A stretch of 64,000 nt of DNA from Daphnia pulex (lineage: Eukaryota; Arthropoda; Branchiopoda; Diplostraca; Daphniidae), in contig NC_060022.1 of assembly GCF_021134715.1 (NCBI RefSeq), forward strand, positions 687,001-751,000, read 5' to 3'. Below, one piece after another: positions 35,504 to 49,206 of this stretch. Under the pieces are notes generated by a model. The model was not told where the DNA came from and searched no databases. It worked only from the letters and a program-made list of their open reading frames with translations. Within the stretch, counting starts at the first letter, position 1. Each line of letters opens with the position of its first letter. Made by a program: the position numbers and the translations under genes.

Positions 35504-36248
35504 TCAGCTCTTAATTTTATGGTCTTCTATTTGGGGTTGGACTGCTGTTTCATTTGCTGCTGGTAAAGATTTCAAATCTATATAATCTTTGACCTCTATT
35601 GCAGTTTTGACTTTTGGTGGCTTGTAGTATTCAAAAGTTTTAAAGTGTTTTAAAATGTTTCCTAAAATAAAAATTATTGCTTATAAATTATTTGAATAAA
35701 CTCATTGTTTTCTATACTATACCTGACACTATCGGGTGAATGGTGAATTCCTTTGCCAATGCCAGAGCATCATATTTAGCAGGATCCTGTTGATGTCTCC
35801 CGATAAGCACTAGTGCTTGGCGAATACTCAATTTCCCTCTTGTTACTCTGACAGGTTCTTGGTAACCAAATTCTGCTTGTTCAACACTTTTTCTGTGTGA
35901 TGGAAGGGGCTTTTCTGTGCTTATAGGTATTTCTGGTTTGTCATGTGAAGTTACATAAACTTCTTTCAGGCGACTGTTTAAGGTCTCATCTTTATTGTTG
36001 GATTGTTCCTCCATCAAATGTGGATTATCTAATAAACAATAACTATTTTTAGAATACGAATCACTATTAATAAAATCTCAAAAATACGTACTTTTCATGA
36101 TTTCGTCAATTCTCTTCTGTGTGGTAGGGTGCCATGGAGCCGATATTGGCTTTTCCTTTGCCAACACTCTTTCGGTACGCGCTTCCACAGCAAAATTCTT
36201 AAAGGGCCTCATAGCTCTTTTCGTAATTTTAGCAGTTATATTCCCCAT
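35504..36248 (-). CDS. NDUFAF4: NADH dehydrogenase (complex I) assembly factor 4, 206 aa
   Basis: Exons 36092-36248, 35723-36028 and 35504-35661 join in frame to 206 aa. The start MGNITAKITKRAMRPFKNF followed by ERVLAKEKPISAPWHP matches the NDUFAF4 N-terminus, including Gly2 for possible N-myristoylation. The core GKLSIRQALVLIGRHQQDP and LALAKEFTIHP fits the family. The protein helps assemble the membrane arm of mitochondrial complex I. It is somewhat longer than human NDUFAF4 (175 aa) because of an acidic middle and a C-terminal tail (NILKHFKTFEYYKPP). It is transcribed the same way as gene C, whose stop lies 222 bp upstream of this ATG. Confidence 0.85.
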
Positions 36249-36470
36249 TGCGATTGTGACGAACTTTTCAACTTTACAAATTCAAACGAATCTCGCAACT
36301 GAAAATATTAGGTAATACTAATACCAAAGGCAAATACCAAGTGCAAAAGCAGTCGACAATCAAAAGTGTATTTATTTCAGGTTGACGGCGAACGCCATCT
36401 CGTGTACATGAATGAAAATATAAACTTTGGAGGGAAGCAAAAAAAAATCAGATTGCCGGTAATGCCACTA

Positions 36471-39276
36471 TTAGAACGTTTCGAAAAGTACAAATGAGGC
36501 GACTTGTTCCCCTGTGTTGACCACGTGAAGAATACCCGCTTTAAGGTCAACAAGTCTCGTAGACGAGTTGAGTAAAATGCGACTTGGAACATGGGGATTG
36601 CTTCTAAATTCGACGCTTCCTTTGAGTCGCACGACCTGTATAACAAAAAATTTTTTAAATAAAGATTTAAATCAGTTACACCAGTTAAAGTTACCATTAT
36701 CGGGTTATTAATTTTCAGAGCAAAAACAATTTTTGGCAGTAGATGAACCAACGACATGCTGTGTTCAGCGTTAGACAGTTGCTGTACTCGTACAGGATCG
36801 CCGGGTGAGGCCAAATAAAGATTGAATTGCGTCCGTAGATGACTGCGGTTTGGCACCGGAAGTGTAGACGGATCAATGGCGGAACTTAATGGGGCTTGGT
36901 TCGTTGAATTCGCAGATCGGAGCATAGTTCTTTTCAGTACTTCTTCAATAAGTCCAGAATCTAAATCCAATGAATACTTTGACATACAATTCAAATTTTA
37001 AATGAACTATAAAAAAAAAATACCATCCCCATGGGCATAGATGTCGTTTTCGAGATCGTTCAACTGTTGCGAGGATTTTACAGGGGATTGGAGTCGTTTA
37101 GTTGACGACTGTTTCTTTGAAGAATCGGGGAATCTTCTTCTCTTTGACAAAGGAGTTTCCTCGCTTGATTCTTCTAAAGACAAAACAGTTTGTTTGTAAA
37201 TAAACAAAAGAGTGTGCACTGCGAGGCAAATTTTGTTTAAAATTCAGTTATCATTACCGTTTGCACGAGATGTTGAAGGCCTAATAAGTGGAGTTTCCTT
37301 TTGCGATCTCTTGTGCAGTTCTGCATTTGCAACATCTTCTGGAATGCTAATAGACTGCTCAACTCTATTCGGTGAAGATTCCTTGACCAAAGTAAGCGTT
37401 CGCCTGGGAGTCCGGGGCGGTGGTACCGGTTCGGGTAGGAAACGGAATTTCGAAGTTTTGGGTGTACCCAATTCTGAAACTTTGTTAGCGACTGAGGCTG
37501 GCGTTTTTAAAGTGGCAGAAGGAACCGAAATTTTATGACTTTTTGTTTTCTGAGGACTGAGAAAAATGTTATCGTCTTCGCCATCATCTTCGTCGTGCTC
37601 TTCGTCTTCCACTTTGTCGTCCTCTTCGTCTTCCACTTTGTCGTCCTCTTCGTCTTCCACTTTGTCGTCCTCTTCGTCCCCAACTTCGTCCCCAACTTCG
37701 TCCTCCACTTCGTCCTCCACTTCGTCCTCTACTTCGTCCTCTACTTCAGATTCTGAGCTGCTCAAGAAACGGTACTTCCTTTCTACAAATACAAATGAAC
37801 ATGAAAACTTTTAATTCGCGAAAATTTAGTTTTAAACAACAACCTTTGGATTTGTCTGCGGTTTTTAAGGTCATCCTATGCGCTTCGTCATTTTTAGCTT
37901 CAGACTTTTTAGTTTCCACTCTACTGTGGTTGTCTATGATTACAAAATAAACATAATTATGTAAAACGAAATTTAAAGTTTCACAAATATTTACCTAAGG
38001 ACTTGGTAGGAGAACTTGAACTTTGTCTCTTTGGTCGACCGATACCACGACTGCGACCCTTGTTTTCACGTAATGTTGGGTCTAACAATTCAAATTTGTA
38101 TAATGGTTAATAAGACAGTTTCAGTAAATAAGACTTTTTTTTTTAATTAAGCCACAATTTCTAAATTAACTTGCCCGTAGACTTTGTGGGTTTACTTTTC
38201 GATCCTCCTGCAGACAAATCCGTTTCCACTACTTCATCCACAATTGTTGAAACTTTGTTCCCGCGCGGATTTTTTTTCGTAATGTTATCTACAGAAAAAA
38301 AGAATTCAAATTTCAAGAAGCTGCTAGATGAATTTTGAAAACATGCAAATTAATTGTTCAAAATACCTTTGTCTAAATGTTCGGTGGATGACGTGGCTGG
38401 TTCTTCAGCTGAGATAGTTTTCCGTTCTGAAGCAACCATGGGCCGTTTCGCGGCTGGTTCAGGTGAATCACCAGTTTCTGTAGATCGGCTTTCGGCATTT
38501 GTCTTTCCTCTTTTTTTAGCCGATGGAGGATTTTTAGTGGTTGCTTTTACCTTATTTCTAGCTGATGGTCCTGGTTTCGTTTTTTTATCAATTTTTCCCG
38601 ACAAGGATTCGGGCTCTTGAAAAAAATCATCCGAATCGGAATTTGTTCTCAATTTTTTCTTCTTTTCAATTGGTGCTAGTAACAGCATAAATTTTTCAAT
38701 AAAAAAAAAACTTTATTAGCTTCTTAGAATAAGATTTACTTTGTCTAGTAGTAGTAGCAGGTTTTCTTGAGAAAGAACCTTTCAGTTGGTGCTCCCGGTC
38801 TCCTAAAAATAAAATTCGATAAAGCAATTCAATACGCAACATTGAAACAGAAACATTAGTGTGATCACAATTCACAATGATGCTTACCTGTCTTGTTCAA
38901 TTTTGCTGCATTTTCTTGGCCACTGATTGACATTCTCTGTTTTTGGGATTGAGTAGTATCTAAGAAATAGTTTTCATTATAACAATCTTGACAAAATCTG
39001 TATTTAAACATAATTAAATAACAAAGGAATGTGTTATCTTTTACTTGTATGAGACACTTGAGGGCTGAATCCAATGAAATCATCTTCGACTTCATCATCT
39101 CCAGAGGCATCACTTCTTTCTTGATCTGAGGCAGATGAATCATAAAATGGATGCAGATCCTTCCTATTAAAAGACACACACATTAAGACAGATGAAGATG
39201 TGTCGAATAATGAAAGGTCTTACTTGGCTTTATTTTTACTGTACGAAGATGCAGTAGATAGTCTCGTGTTCGACAT
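36471..39276 (-). CDS. Gene C: unidentified nuclear-type protein, 663 aa, probable parent of copies A and B
   Basis: Twelve exons close in frame: 39224-39276, 39045-39163, 38888-38959, 38740-38802, 38367-38675, 38196-38288, 37995-38081, 37844-37933, 37258-37782, 37024-37173, 36695-36960 and 36471-36635. Most of the protein is disordered, Ser/Thr/Lys-rich with many SP/TP sites and basic patches (SKRRRFPDSSKKQ), consistent with a nuclear protein. An acidic repeat tract lies near residues 310-360. The last two exons are ordered-looking: LYLASPGDPVRVQQL, LVHLLPKIVFALKINNPIM, and a beta-rich end, LKAGILHVVNTGEQVASFVL. That end resembles a cupin barrel such as the one closing CENP-C/Mif2, but no CENP-C motif (basic, then YW) was found, so this is a weak guess. 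The exon 6 donor (AAAA|GTAAAC) was chosen because it alone keeps the frame; copy A has an alternative acceptor that gene C lacks. Confidence 0.7.
37590..37748. repeat. In-frame acidic minisatellite in gene C
   Basis: Three tandem units of 24 nt (encoding EEDDKVED on the minus strand) followed by 12-nt units (EVED or EVGD). Copy A has only one short version here, so the array either expanded in gene C after the duplication or shrank in copy A. All unit lengths are multiples of three and keep the frame. Confidence 0.85.
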
Positions 39277-41417
39277 TCTTAAGTTTGACTAGGAAGGGCT
39301 AGGAAAGTTCTGCACGACAGTGTTTGGAATGTGAAATATGTTTTCTCCGAATTTTCCGATATTTAAAGAGTTTTAAAACGTGTAAAAGTAAAGACGAGAG
39401 ATGAAATCTTACTGAAACTTCCAACTTGGCGAACACTGTACAAATGCTCAAAAATTGCCAATGGTAACAGTTGACATTAACTATTATTAAGCTGTCACCT
39501 GGCGGGATTTATTTACATCCCGCTATTATTGTTCATTGTTGGGATCAGAGGGCTGGGATTGTGCTTTTTCGAATCGCGTAAGCAGCGCCACCACCTACCG
39601 CAACGTTGTGACTTGTGTCGTATTATATATTTAACGCTGATCTTCTGTCAGTGGTCAGCTCGGGTCAGCTTCTGTTATCCGAATTACGAAAAGCTAATAA
39701 ACTCCCAAGTCAACATTAAATATCGCCATAATATTTTTATTTTTTTTAGGATAGGTCACTGGCGACGTTACTTAATAACATCAAAAAGAAAATTGCCTGT
39801 GCTTCAATTTATGTATACGTCGAAGCAAAAAGATTTGTGTCTGTCAGACTGTCACTTTACATCCATCGGAAATCATTCTTAATAATAATGTGAAAGCGAA
39901 AAAAAAAGTAAACCAGAGACCCGAAACTAGGACTTGGCTACATCGATAACCTAGCTGCATCGAATTTTGGTTGACACAATCAGAATTTAGGACATCCAGC
40001 GCAACATTTGCCACACGAAATAATAAATTAAAAAAAACTCGTTTTGAAGCATCGGCGTAAATACAAGAGCATCTTTGTGACTGCAAAGTGCAATAACGTT
40101 GCCAATACATTTGTAAAGGATACTGTAATTGCGTCTAGTACAAGCGCGTCAACAAACTCTTGACGAGCACTTGTATATAGGGGATGAGTTCATTTAGGCT
40201 TATTCATTGAGACCACCACCTGTATGTTCAACAGCATCAGCATTTTTTTGTATTAGAAATTTGAAGCCACAAAAAGGATTTGTTGACGAAAGAAAAGAAA
40301 GCACGTCGACAATAAGAGAAAGTTCCAAGATGTGAAATGTTCCACATGTTTTTATAATCCAATAGCTATTATTTAAAAAGTCTGCATATTTTCGCACGCG
40401 AGAAATTCTTGTCTTTAAAAAAATATATTACATTTCCCATTTTTTCCCGTTCCGCCTTTAAAAATATACAGTTATGGAGGAAACGCAGCGAAGGAGAAGA
40501 ATTCGACAAGACACACACTTATGTAAATTCTGATGGTCTACCGTGTCGGATTTTTTTTTATGTGGTCGTAACGAATAGCTCATCAATCGGTATTTATTTA
40601 TTTATTTTATTTTTCTTTGACCCCTTTCATTCAATCAAAATCTAGGCCACATTCTCTATTTCGATGAATAGATTCTCAATCAGCGGCGATCACACACCTA
40701 GAAAGTCTTTGGACGACAGCAACAGGGTACCGGTATACTATTTTTCAATGCTTTTATATACTTAAACGACTATCGAGAACGAATATAATACAGGTCGCGC
40801 AATGAAGACTTGTTTTGCGCATTCGACCAACGAACGGATTTTTTTTTTTTTTTTTTTTTTGTTAGGCACATGTTATTTAGACGATTGTTTGGTTTTAAGG
40901 TCGTTGATTCAACTTCTGTGAACCTGTTTTTGTGTGTTCCAGTTTATATTTACAGGATATCATACTCGTCTAAATGCATCCGACCCACTAAATAATGCAG
41001 TTGTAATTTTTTTTCGTTTCGGGTTTCGCCAAGTACATTAGACACACGCGTATAGAAATTCTCCCAAATTCACGTTTTGTCGCTATGCATATTAGATGCG
41101 ATGATTTTCTGTATAGGTCAAGTTATTGTCATTATCGACAGCCCCCCCCCCCCCCCCCCAAAAAAAAAAAAAAAAAAACGTAATTTAGTTCATGGGTATT
41201 GTATTCACAGCCTAGTGCCAGGCATGACAGACGTCACGTCACATGAACGCCGCACACGGGCATATAACAACAACAACAAAAAAGTATAAAGAGCTACATT
41301 TAGGCATTGACGAGCTGGAAAGGTAAGGGTGTCGTATGCCTAAATCAAGTTCATTCAAAAACTGGTTGGCTCAGCCATCAACTAGGAAATGAAGCTTGCC
41401 AATGTGTTGCACGGCGT
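39277..41417. other. Intergenic region with homopolymer tracts
   Basis: The first 260 bp upstream of gene C (to about 39545) are shared with the upstream part of copy A, so they probably contain the gene C promoter. The rest has no recognised exon. It holds a T tract near 40840 and a C tract joined to an A tract at 41142-41178. The last part is 3' UTR of the collagen-like gene. Confidence 0.4.
41142..41178. repeat. Adjacent poly-C and poly-A tracts
   Basis: About 18 C followed directly by about 19 A. Such tracts are error-prone in sequencing, so the exact length is uncertain. Confidence 0.75.
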
Positions 41418-43202
<1,785 letters not shown>

Positions 43203-43403
43203 TGCTTGTTCTTGTATGAATGCTGCAGTTGTACAGTTGCAAATGTCTGGAGCTAGGACCTACCAAAGAATGTCGACTATAATTTCAATGGGGGGGAAAT
43301 GATGCAAAATAATTTTAAATGACAAATGTTAGACGAAGAAAGAATACGAATTTGAGGACTTACCTGTTCAAAGAATGACTTGTTATCGCCGTTCTCGGCT
43401 CAA

Positions 43404-43440
43404 CACTGACACCAAAGGGATGATGAGCGCCTTTTTATGC
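43404..43440 (-). promoter_or_regulatory. TATA box and initiator of the collagen-like gene
   Basis: On the minus strand GCATAAAAAG (43431-43440) is followed about 30 bp later by TCAGTG (43404-43409), the arthropod initiator consensus. Downstream comes a short non-coding exon ending at a GTAAGT donor near 43371, then a 5' UTR intron whose acceptor lies near 43260. The spacing fits a TATA-Inr core promoter. Confidence 0.7.
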
Positions 43441-44377
43441 TCGAACTCAAACAAGAAGGTTGAAGGGGGGCAAGCAGAAAGAAGAGGAATTGTATCTTGT
43501 CAATCGATCGAACGGAATAGTTGGTCAGTCGGTACACCTATAGGACGCACCTCTTTTTCAAACTTGTTTTTTTATAAAAGGGAAAGCTTTTGACAGCAGC
43601 AGTAGAAGGGAAAGAGAAAATGGGCGAGGAGAAAGGACAAAAAACTTTGAACGATTTTTGGCGTCATTTTCTCTGCGAGACAGAATTCCTGCAAGTTCTT
43701 GAGCAGGAAGAGTCCGACGAACGACGACCCACTTTGTCCAACTGTCCTAAAAGGAACAAGTCGAGCCGCTCTCCCTTACTCTAGATATTTGAATATGCGG
43801 AGCATTTTTCCTTTTACAGGCGAAAAAAAAACTGGCCTAAGCGAGTAATTATCATACGTGTTTGTTCAAGATATAGACGGACTTAACATACATTAACCAA
43901 TTATGTCACGTCCTAAATTTCAAAAAAAAAAAAAGGTTTCTTAATTTTAAGGCAATCTTTGTTCCCCTCGATAAATCACGCAATCATTTTTTAAAATATT
44001 CCCCGTGACATCGGTCAAATATAGCACAATTTCCCCCTACGTCGTCCATCAAAAATAATTAGTACACGCTGGCTAATTATTTAAAAAACAAACAAAAAAA
44101 AAAGAATGAGGGTTGTGGAGATGGGTGCGGCCACACTGAATAAACCTGATGGGTCAATAAGATAGTTCTTGAAAAAACGCCAGAGCTCTAGACGACATTC
44201 AAAAATTCGGTTGTTTTTTTTTTTTTTTTTGCTATTCATGATATCCGAAATGTGAATAAGGAATGGAGCCATAGTCAATTTTATAAATGTCACGAGTTCA
44301 TTTATTCCTTTTTTTTCCTTTCCCAAAAGAAAAAAAACTTGTGAATGTGTTTGATATAAAATGGAATTTCTTAAGCA
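43441..44377. other. Intergenic region between collagen-like gene and MANEA
   Basis: It contains the distal promoter of the collagen-like gene and the 3' flank of MANEA. Several A/T tracts; no exon recognised. Confidence 0.4.
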
Positions 44378-46162
44378 TCAAGTTTTTTTCAACAGGATTT
44401 CTCGATACTGGGACACAAACTGTCTAGTCAAGTTTAGGTAGAAATCTGGTTCACCGGGTGAATAATCATTGTAGACGTAACCTTTATTTGTTTTCGAAAC
44501 AGCCGGTTCTATCTGTGTTCCTTCATGCCACTCGTTGAAAGAGGTGATGGAAATTAACGGTGGACTAGTCTGGAGTGCCGTCGTCCAAGCTACTTTATAA
44601 TACTTCCCGCTTTTGCGTTCTCTGGTGGTCTTGGCATTCCACGGACGGACTTGAGTGTCTTTGTAACCGGGACCAACGGACGGAACGAACAAGAGCCCAT
44701 TCTTTCTAGCAAACGCAGACAAACTTTTCCAATTTTTCCACGAACTTCCATAGGAAAAGTCGTTGGCAGCAAAATATGTGTAAAATCCGTCAAACCCTCC
44801 AGACACAATATCTTGTCTAACGAGCAGTTTGACAAGCAAACATTGCAGCGGGGGAAAAAAAAGTTAGACGATAAACTAAAACTACGTAAATAGTATTTCT
44901 GAAAATTACTTGTGACGAAGTTCGACGACTAGTCCGAGGAAGATAGCGTCCATATCCGAATTTCTGATGGACTCCTTCCCGCCAATACTCAGCACGGAAC
45001 TCCAGCTATTGGGAGAGTTGAGATACGAGTCGTATACGTAAAAAACTGGTAGAGGTTTCTTTGAACGAGATTTTTGCATTTTGTACAAGGCAGAGTGATT
45101 GCCTGAGAGAGAGAGAAAAAAAAAGGTAGACACGCATTGGTAATTAGAGAAACTTTTAAATATTATTTTCGATAACGTACCATATTTGTTTATAATGTAC
45201 TCAATGTTTTTGCGTAAATTTTCAGGAGTTCTTCCTATATTGATATTGTTGGGGTTAATAAGATATAATAAAATCCATTTAAAATAAGCAAGTTTATCTT
45301 TAAACTAACCTTCATAAGGCTCAATGTGAAAAGAAATTTTCAGCCCATAAATTCTGGCAAAGTCCAAAAACATTGGGAAAAGTTGGTCAAATGGCTTTCC
45401 TTCTTTGTCACCTGTAAAGGAAATATTTGGAGCATTGAAACCTGTTTTTTTTGTTTTTTTCTTATTTTCATTTCTTTTCTCTATAAAGCTTATAAAACTT
45501 GTACAGAAATTTACTCAAGTCAGGTGGATACCAGGAAATAACAAGTACTCCTATTCCTGATTGCCTTATCCACTTCATATGCTGGGCCACAGTTGCAGGA
45601 TTTTTGGAACTGTAACAACCCAACAGGGGATAAAAATTTGCACCTAAAAGAAAAAGATTTAGTTGTACTGTAACTTGCAATGTAGTCACTAGTGTACACA
45701 CTAACCTATATCATCTGGAGGTGAATGCTTTCCGACAGGATAAATATTGGTGTCTTGTTTGTCCCAGTTTGGGATGTACTCGTGACTTTATAGCATAAAC
45801 AAATCAAAGTTTAATTATATGATTGCTTTTAGATATTAATTTAAATATTATTACTTCCAGTGCAGATATACTGAATCATCTTCTGGATTTCCATACCACG
45901 GGTAATAGAATACATGTGTTTCATGGGACAATAAAACTGCATTATCTGCATGTTGCACAGAAGAATCTTTATGCCAAATATCTGATGCAGACTGTGTCAC
46001 ATTTTTCTGTTCAAAAAAAAAGTGTTCTGGATGGCTTTTGCTGGACTCACTGGATGAATAACTGAAGTAATGGCGAATCAAAAAAAATAAAAAGGTACAA
46101 AACAACAGTGTAGCAATTACATTTTTGCACAAAAAGTAACAATTTCTCTTTGGAATCATCAT
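44378..46162 (-). CDS. MANEA: Glycoprotein endo-alpha-1,2-mannosidase (GH99), 434 aa
   Basis: Seven exons: 45855-46162, 45706-45785, 45515-45643, 45310-45411, 45181-45234, 44910-45102 and 44378-44816. They close in frame to 434 aa. It is a type II Golgi membrane protein with an N-terminal anchor (NVIATLLFCTFLFFLI, about residues 14-29) and a short stem. The GH99 domain has the expected motifs: YYPWYGNPEDD at its start, VLVISWYPPD, the catalytic-region FHIEPYEGR, GFDGFYTYFA and FNEWHEGTQIEPA. The enzyme cleaves within alpha-1,2-linked mannose and removes glucosylated mannose from N-glycans, bypassing the glucosidase route. Length is close to human MANEA (462 aa). It is divergent from the Ste24 gene. 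Confidence 0.94.
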
Positions 46163-46560
46163 TTAAAAATGTCTCGATTTACTAATAACATACAACATGT
46201 TCTTGTATGACCATTTTCAATTTGACAACCAACAATTCGAAAGCAGACGACAACCTTGCATGATTGCATCATTGAAAAATCTAGTAAAATAGAACAAATT
46301 ATTTCTGGAATAAAATTAATTTCTAGTGACATTTTATTTAATTAAGCAGAAAATTCATTTATTTTCATTCATTTCTTTTAACTTTTGTTGTTTGTAAAAA
46401 ATAAATTATTTGCATTTGTATTGCCGTGAAAAATCTGACATTTCCCTTCGTCTGCTCTCTTACAGTATTGAAAAGGCTTCTTCATCCTCAAGTTCTTAAC
46501 ACGTCGTAAGCCCGAAAGAGTAAAAAATAAATAAAATAATACGACTCAAAGATCCTCAAG
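46163..46560. promoter_or_regulatory. Shared head-to-head promoter region, MANEA / Ste24
   Basis: Only 398 bp separate the MANEA ATG (46162, minus strand) from the Ste24 ATG (46561, plus strand), so both promoters and 5' UTRs must lie in or near this interval. No TATA box stands out on either side; the region is AT-rich. Confidence 0.6.
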
Positions 46561-48244
46561 ATGTTTGAGATAAATAGTGAATTTATTTTTCAAAGTGTTT
46601 TTACATTTATATGGCTAGAGTTTAGCTGGGAAATGTACCTGTCATATCGTCAGGTAGGAAATAGTAGTAGACCATAGTTCACGCGGAGAACGCAGCCGGC
46701 TATTAGTTTATTGTTGACGTGTTTGCGTTGTTCGCCATGTGATTGCTGGAATTAATATTTCATTTTTGTTTTGTGCTTGTATTTCTAGCACCAAGTTTAC
46801 AAGAAGAGTAGCAAACCACCCCAGGAACTTGAGGAGCATTTCAACAACGAAACATTCCAGAAAGCCAGGCTTTATGGACTTGATAAGAGTGGATATGGCA
46901 TAGCACATGGATTATTCAATCAAATATTTTCCACAGTAAGTCAAAAATATTCATTGCAAAACATGTTCCAACTCAAGTTATTAATCATCTTGAATCATTT
47001 TTTCTAGGTACTGATTTTGCTGAACGGTCATGCCTATTTCTGGAACCTATCCCGCTCAGTTCTGTTGGCATCAGGTCTATCTGCTGATAGTGAAATTATT
47101 AGAAGTATGGTCTTCACCGTCATCTTGAGTACTTTTAGTACCCTTGTTGATATGCCATTCACCATTTACTACACCTTCTGGCTTGAAGAAAGGCATGGAT
47201 TCAACAAACAGGTATGGACAGTAGATAACTATATAAAGATTATAAAAATTAGTAATTAGTAATTGTATTTGTTTTCTCAAGACTCCTGGATTTTTCATCA
47301 AAGACACTATTAAAAAGTACATTCTTGGCATACTGATCTCATTACCCTTGGTTGCTGCTGTGATTTTCATTGTGCAAAGTGGTGGGGATTACTTCTTCCT
47401 CTACTTGTGGATCTTTGTCACTCTGGTGATTGTGCTGCTGATGACAGTCTATCCAGACTATATCGCACCTCTATTCGATAAATACAGCCCCCTACAGGAA
47501 GGCGAGCTAAAGTCACAGATTGAAAAATTGGCCGCCTCGATTGATTTCCCACTGAAAAAGCTTTACGTCGTAGAAGGTAATCGTTACTTATTATACCACT
47601 TCCTAGTACATTTAATAATTTGCAATTGTTCCTTTAAAAAAAAAGGTTCCAAACGTTCGTCCCACAGCAACGCCTATTTCTATGGCTTCTTCAATAACAA
47701 GCGAATTGTGTTGTTTGATACGCTCATTGAGGGATACGTCAAGGAGGAGTCGGAAACTACAGACAGCACTACAAAACCTCCCAAAAAGGGCTGTAATAAT
47801 CCTGAAATTCTAGCAGTGCTCGGTCATGAGTTGGGCCACTGGAAATTGAACCATGTTACCAAGAACATTGTCATCTCTGAGCTGAACATTCTATTCATGT
47901 TCACGGTTTTTAATATGCTCTTTCAATACCAACCTCTCTACGAGGCTTTTGGATTTCACGACAGCCAGCCCATCTTCATCGGCCTTTACATCGTAACATC
48001 GTACATTTTCTCACCGTACAACGCCATCCTCTCCTTTTTGACGACGTTGCTGAGCCGACATTTCGAGTTTGAAGCGGACCAATTTGCCAAAAAGCTCGGT
48101 CATGCCGTCAATCTCAAGTCTTCGCTAATCAAGCTCAACCTGGACAACCTGGGTTTCCCGATTTACGACTGGCTCTACTCCAGCTGGCACCACTCTCACC
48201 CGACACTTCTCCAGCGGTTGAACGCCCTAGAAAAAACCGAGTAA
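46561..48244 (+). CDS. ZMPSTE24: CAAX prenyl protease 1 (Ste24/ZMPSTE24), 445 aa
   Basis: Exons 46561-46653, 46789-46935, 47008-47211, 47282-47576 and 47646-48244 close in frame to 445 aa. It is a multi-pass ER/nuclear-envelope metalloprotease of family M48A. The zinc motif HELGH (about residue 306, in [12 protein letters not shown]) and the third ligand region [13 protein letters not shown] (about 388) are present. Hydrophobic segments are spaced along the protein, for example VLLASGLS and [18 protein letters not shown]. The C-terminus [18 protein letters not shown] matches the family. It removes the aaX tripeptide from prenylated CAAX proteins and cleaves prelamin A in species with lamin A. 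Length is slightly below human ZMPSTE24 (475 aa). Confidence 0.95.
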
Positions 48245-49206
48245 AAAAGCGATGGCTAGTGGATCATCTACGAAATTCCAACTACCCTACGTGCACAATT
48301 GCGACCTATACTAAAGTATCCCGACAAACATCATCATTCAACTTCTTGTCCGAGTGGCTTATTACAGCATTTTCGTCGTGATTGAGAAAGCATTTTCTTA
48401 TAACGTGTGACAGAACGGTAATATCATATTTGATAATTGACCACTTAACTTAGCAAAGAAAGAAAGAAAAAGTTGTGTGATGTCATAAATCTAGCTGAAA
48501 GTACCAAATTAATTTGCTGGCAAGTGTTGTATCATTCCGATTCTAGTCCACAAATGCATCAACACAGCTAGCACACAAATTTGCAACGAAATGTAGGCCA
48601 ATTGGACTCAAAATACAAATCATCAGAAGTTTTTAATCGCAAGTAGTTTGATGAATTCAGCGGGTTAACTACAAGTAAGAAATTATTCTTAGTGGCCGCC
48701 GCCGCCGTGTAATGGTACAGTAGAATACGTAGACTGGATTTCGAAATGCCTTTCATTTTTTTTTTTGTTTTGTTTTGTTTTATGTCCCTCTTGTTTAATT
48801 GATTAATTAGCAAAAAGGAAATGGCGTTTATTATATAAAGAGGGTAAATGATCAGTTGGAAGTCTCTGTTAGAACCGCAAATCCATGCATGAAGAAACTT
48901 AAAAAAAGGCTTAATGCGCTTGTTGAACTTTTCATAAATTGCTGCACATCCGGAATGTTTTTGGCCCGAAACTTGCTTTTCTTTTCTTATTTTTTTTTTT
49001 TTGAATGGGTTTTTCCACAGTTTTCAACTTTTTTTTTTTCAAAATCAACTGTTCAGTGGACGCACACACAAGATAGCTAGAAAAATGGAATAGTAGAATG
49101 GTAAAGACATGATTTAAAGCTGCCGGAGGGCCGAGATGATATTCCTAATTGATTGTGATGGATTCGACGTAGGGCACTCAAAGTTGAAAGAGCAATAAGT
49201 GCAAAT
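48245..49206. other. Convergent 3' flank region
   Basis: 3' flanks of Ste24 (plus) and of the small secreted gene (minus). T tracts near 48760, 48990 and 49030. No exon recognised. Confidence 0.4.
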
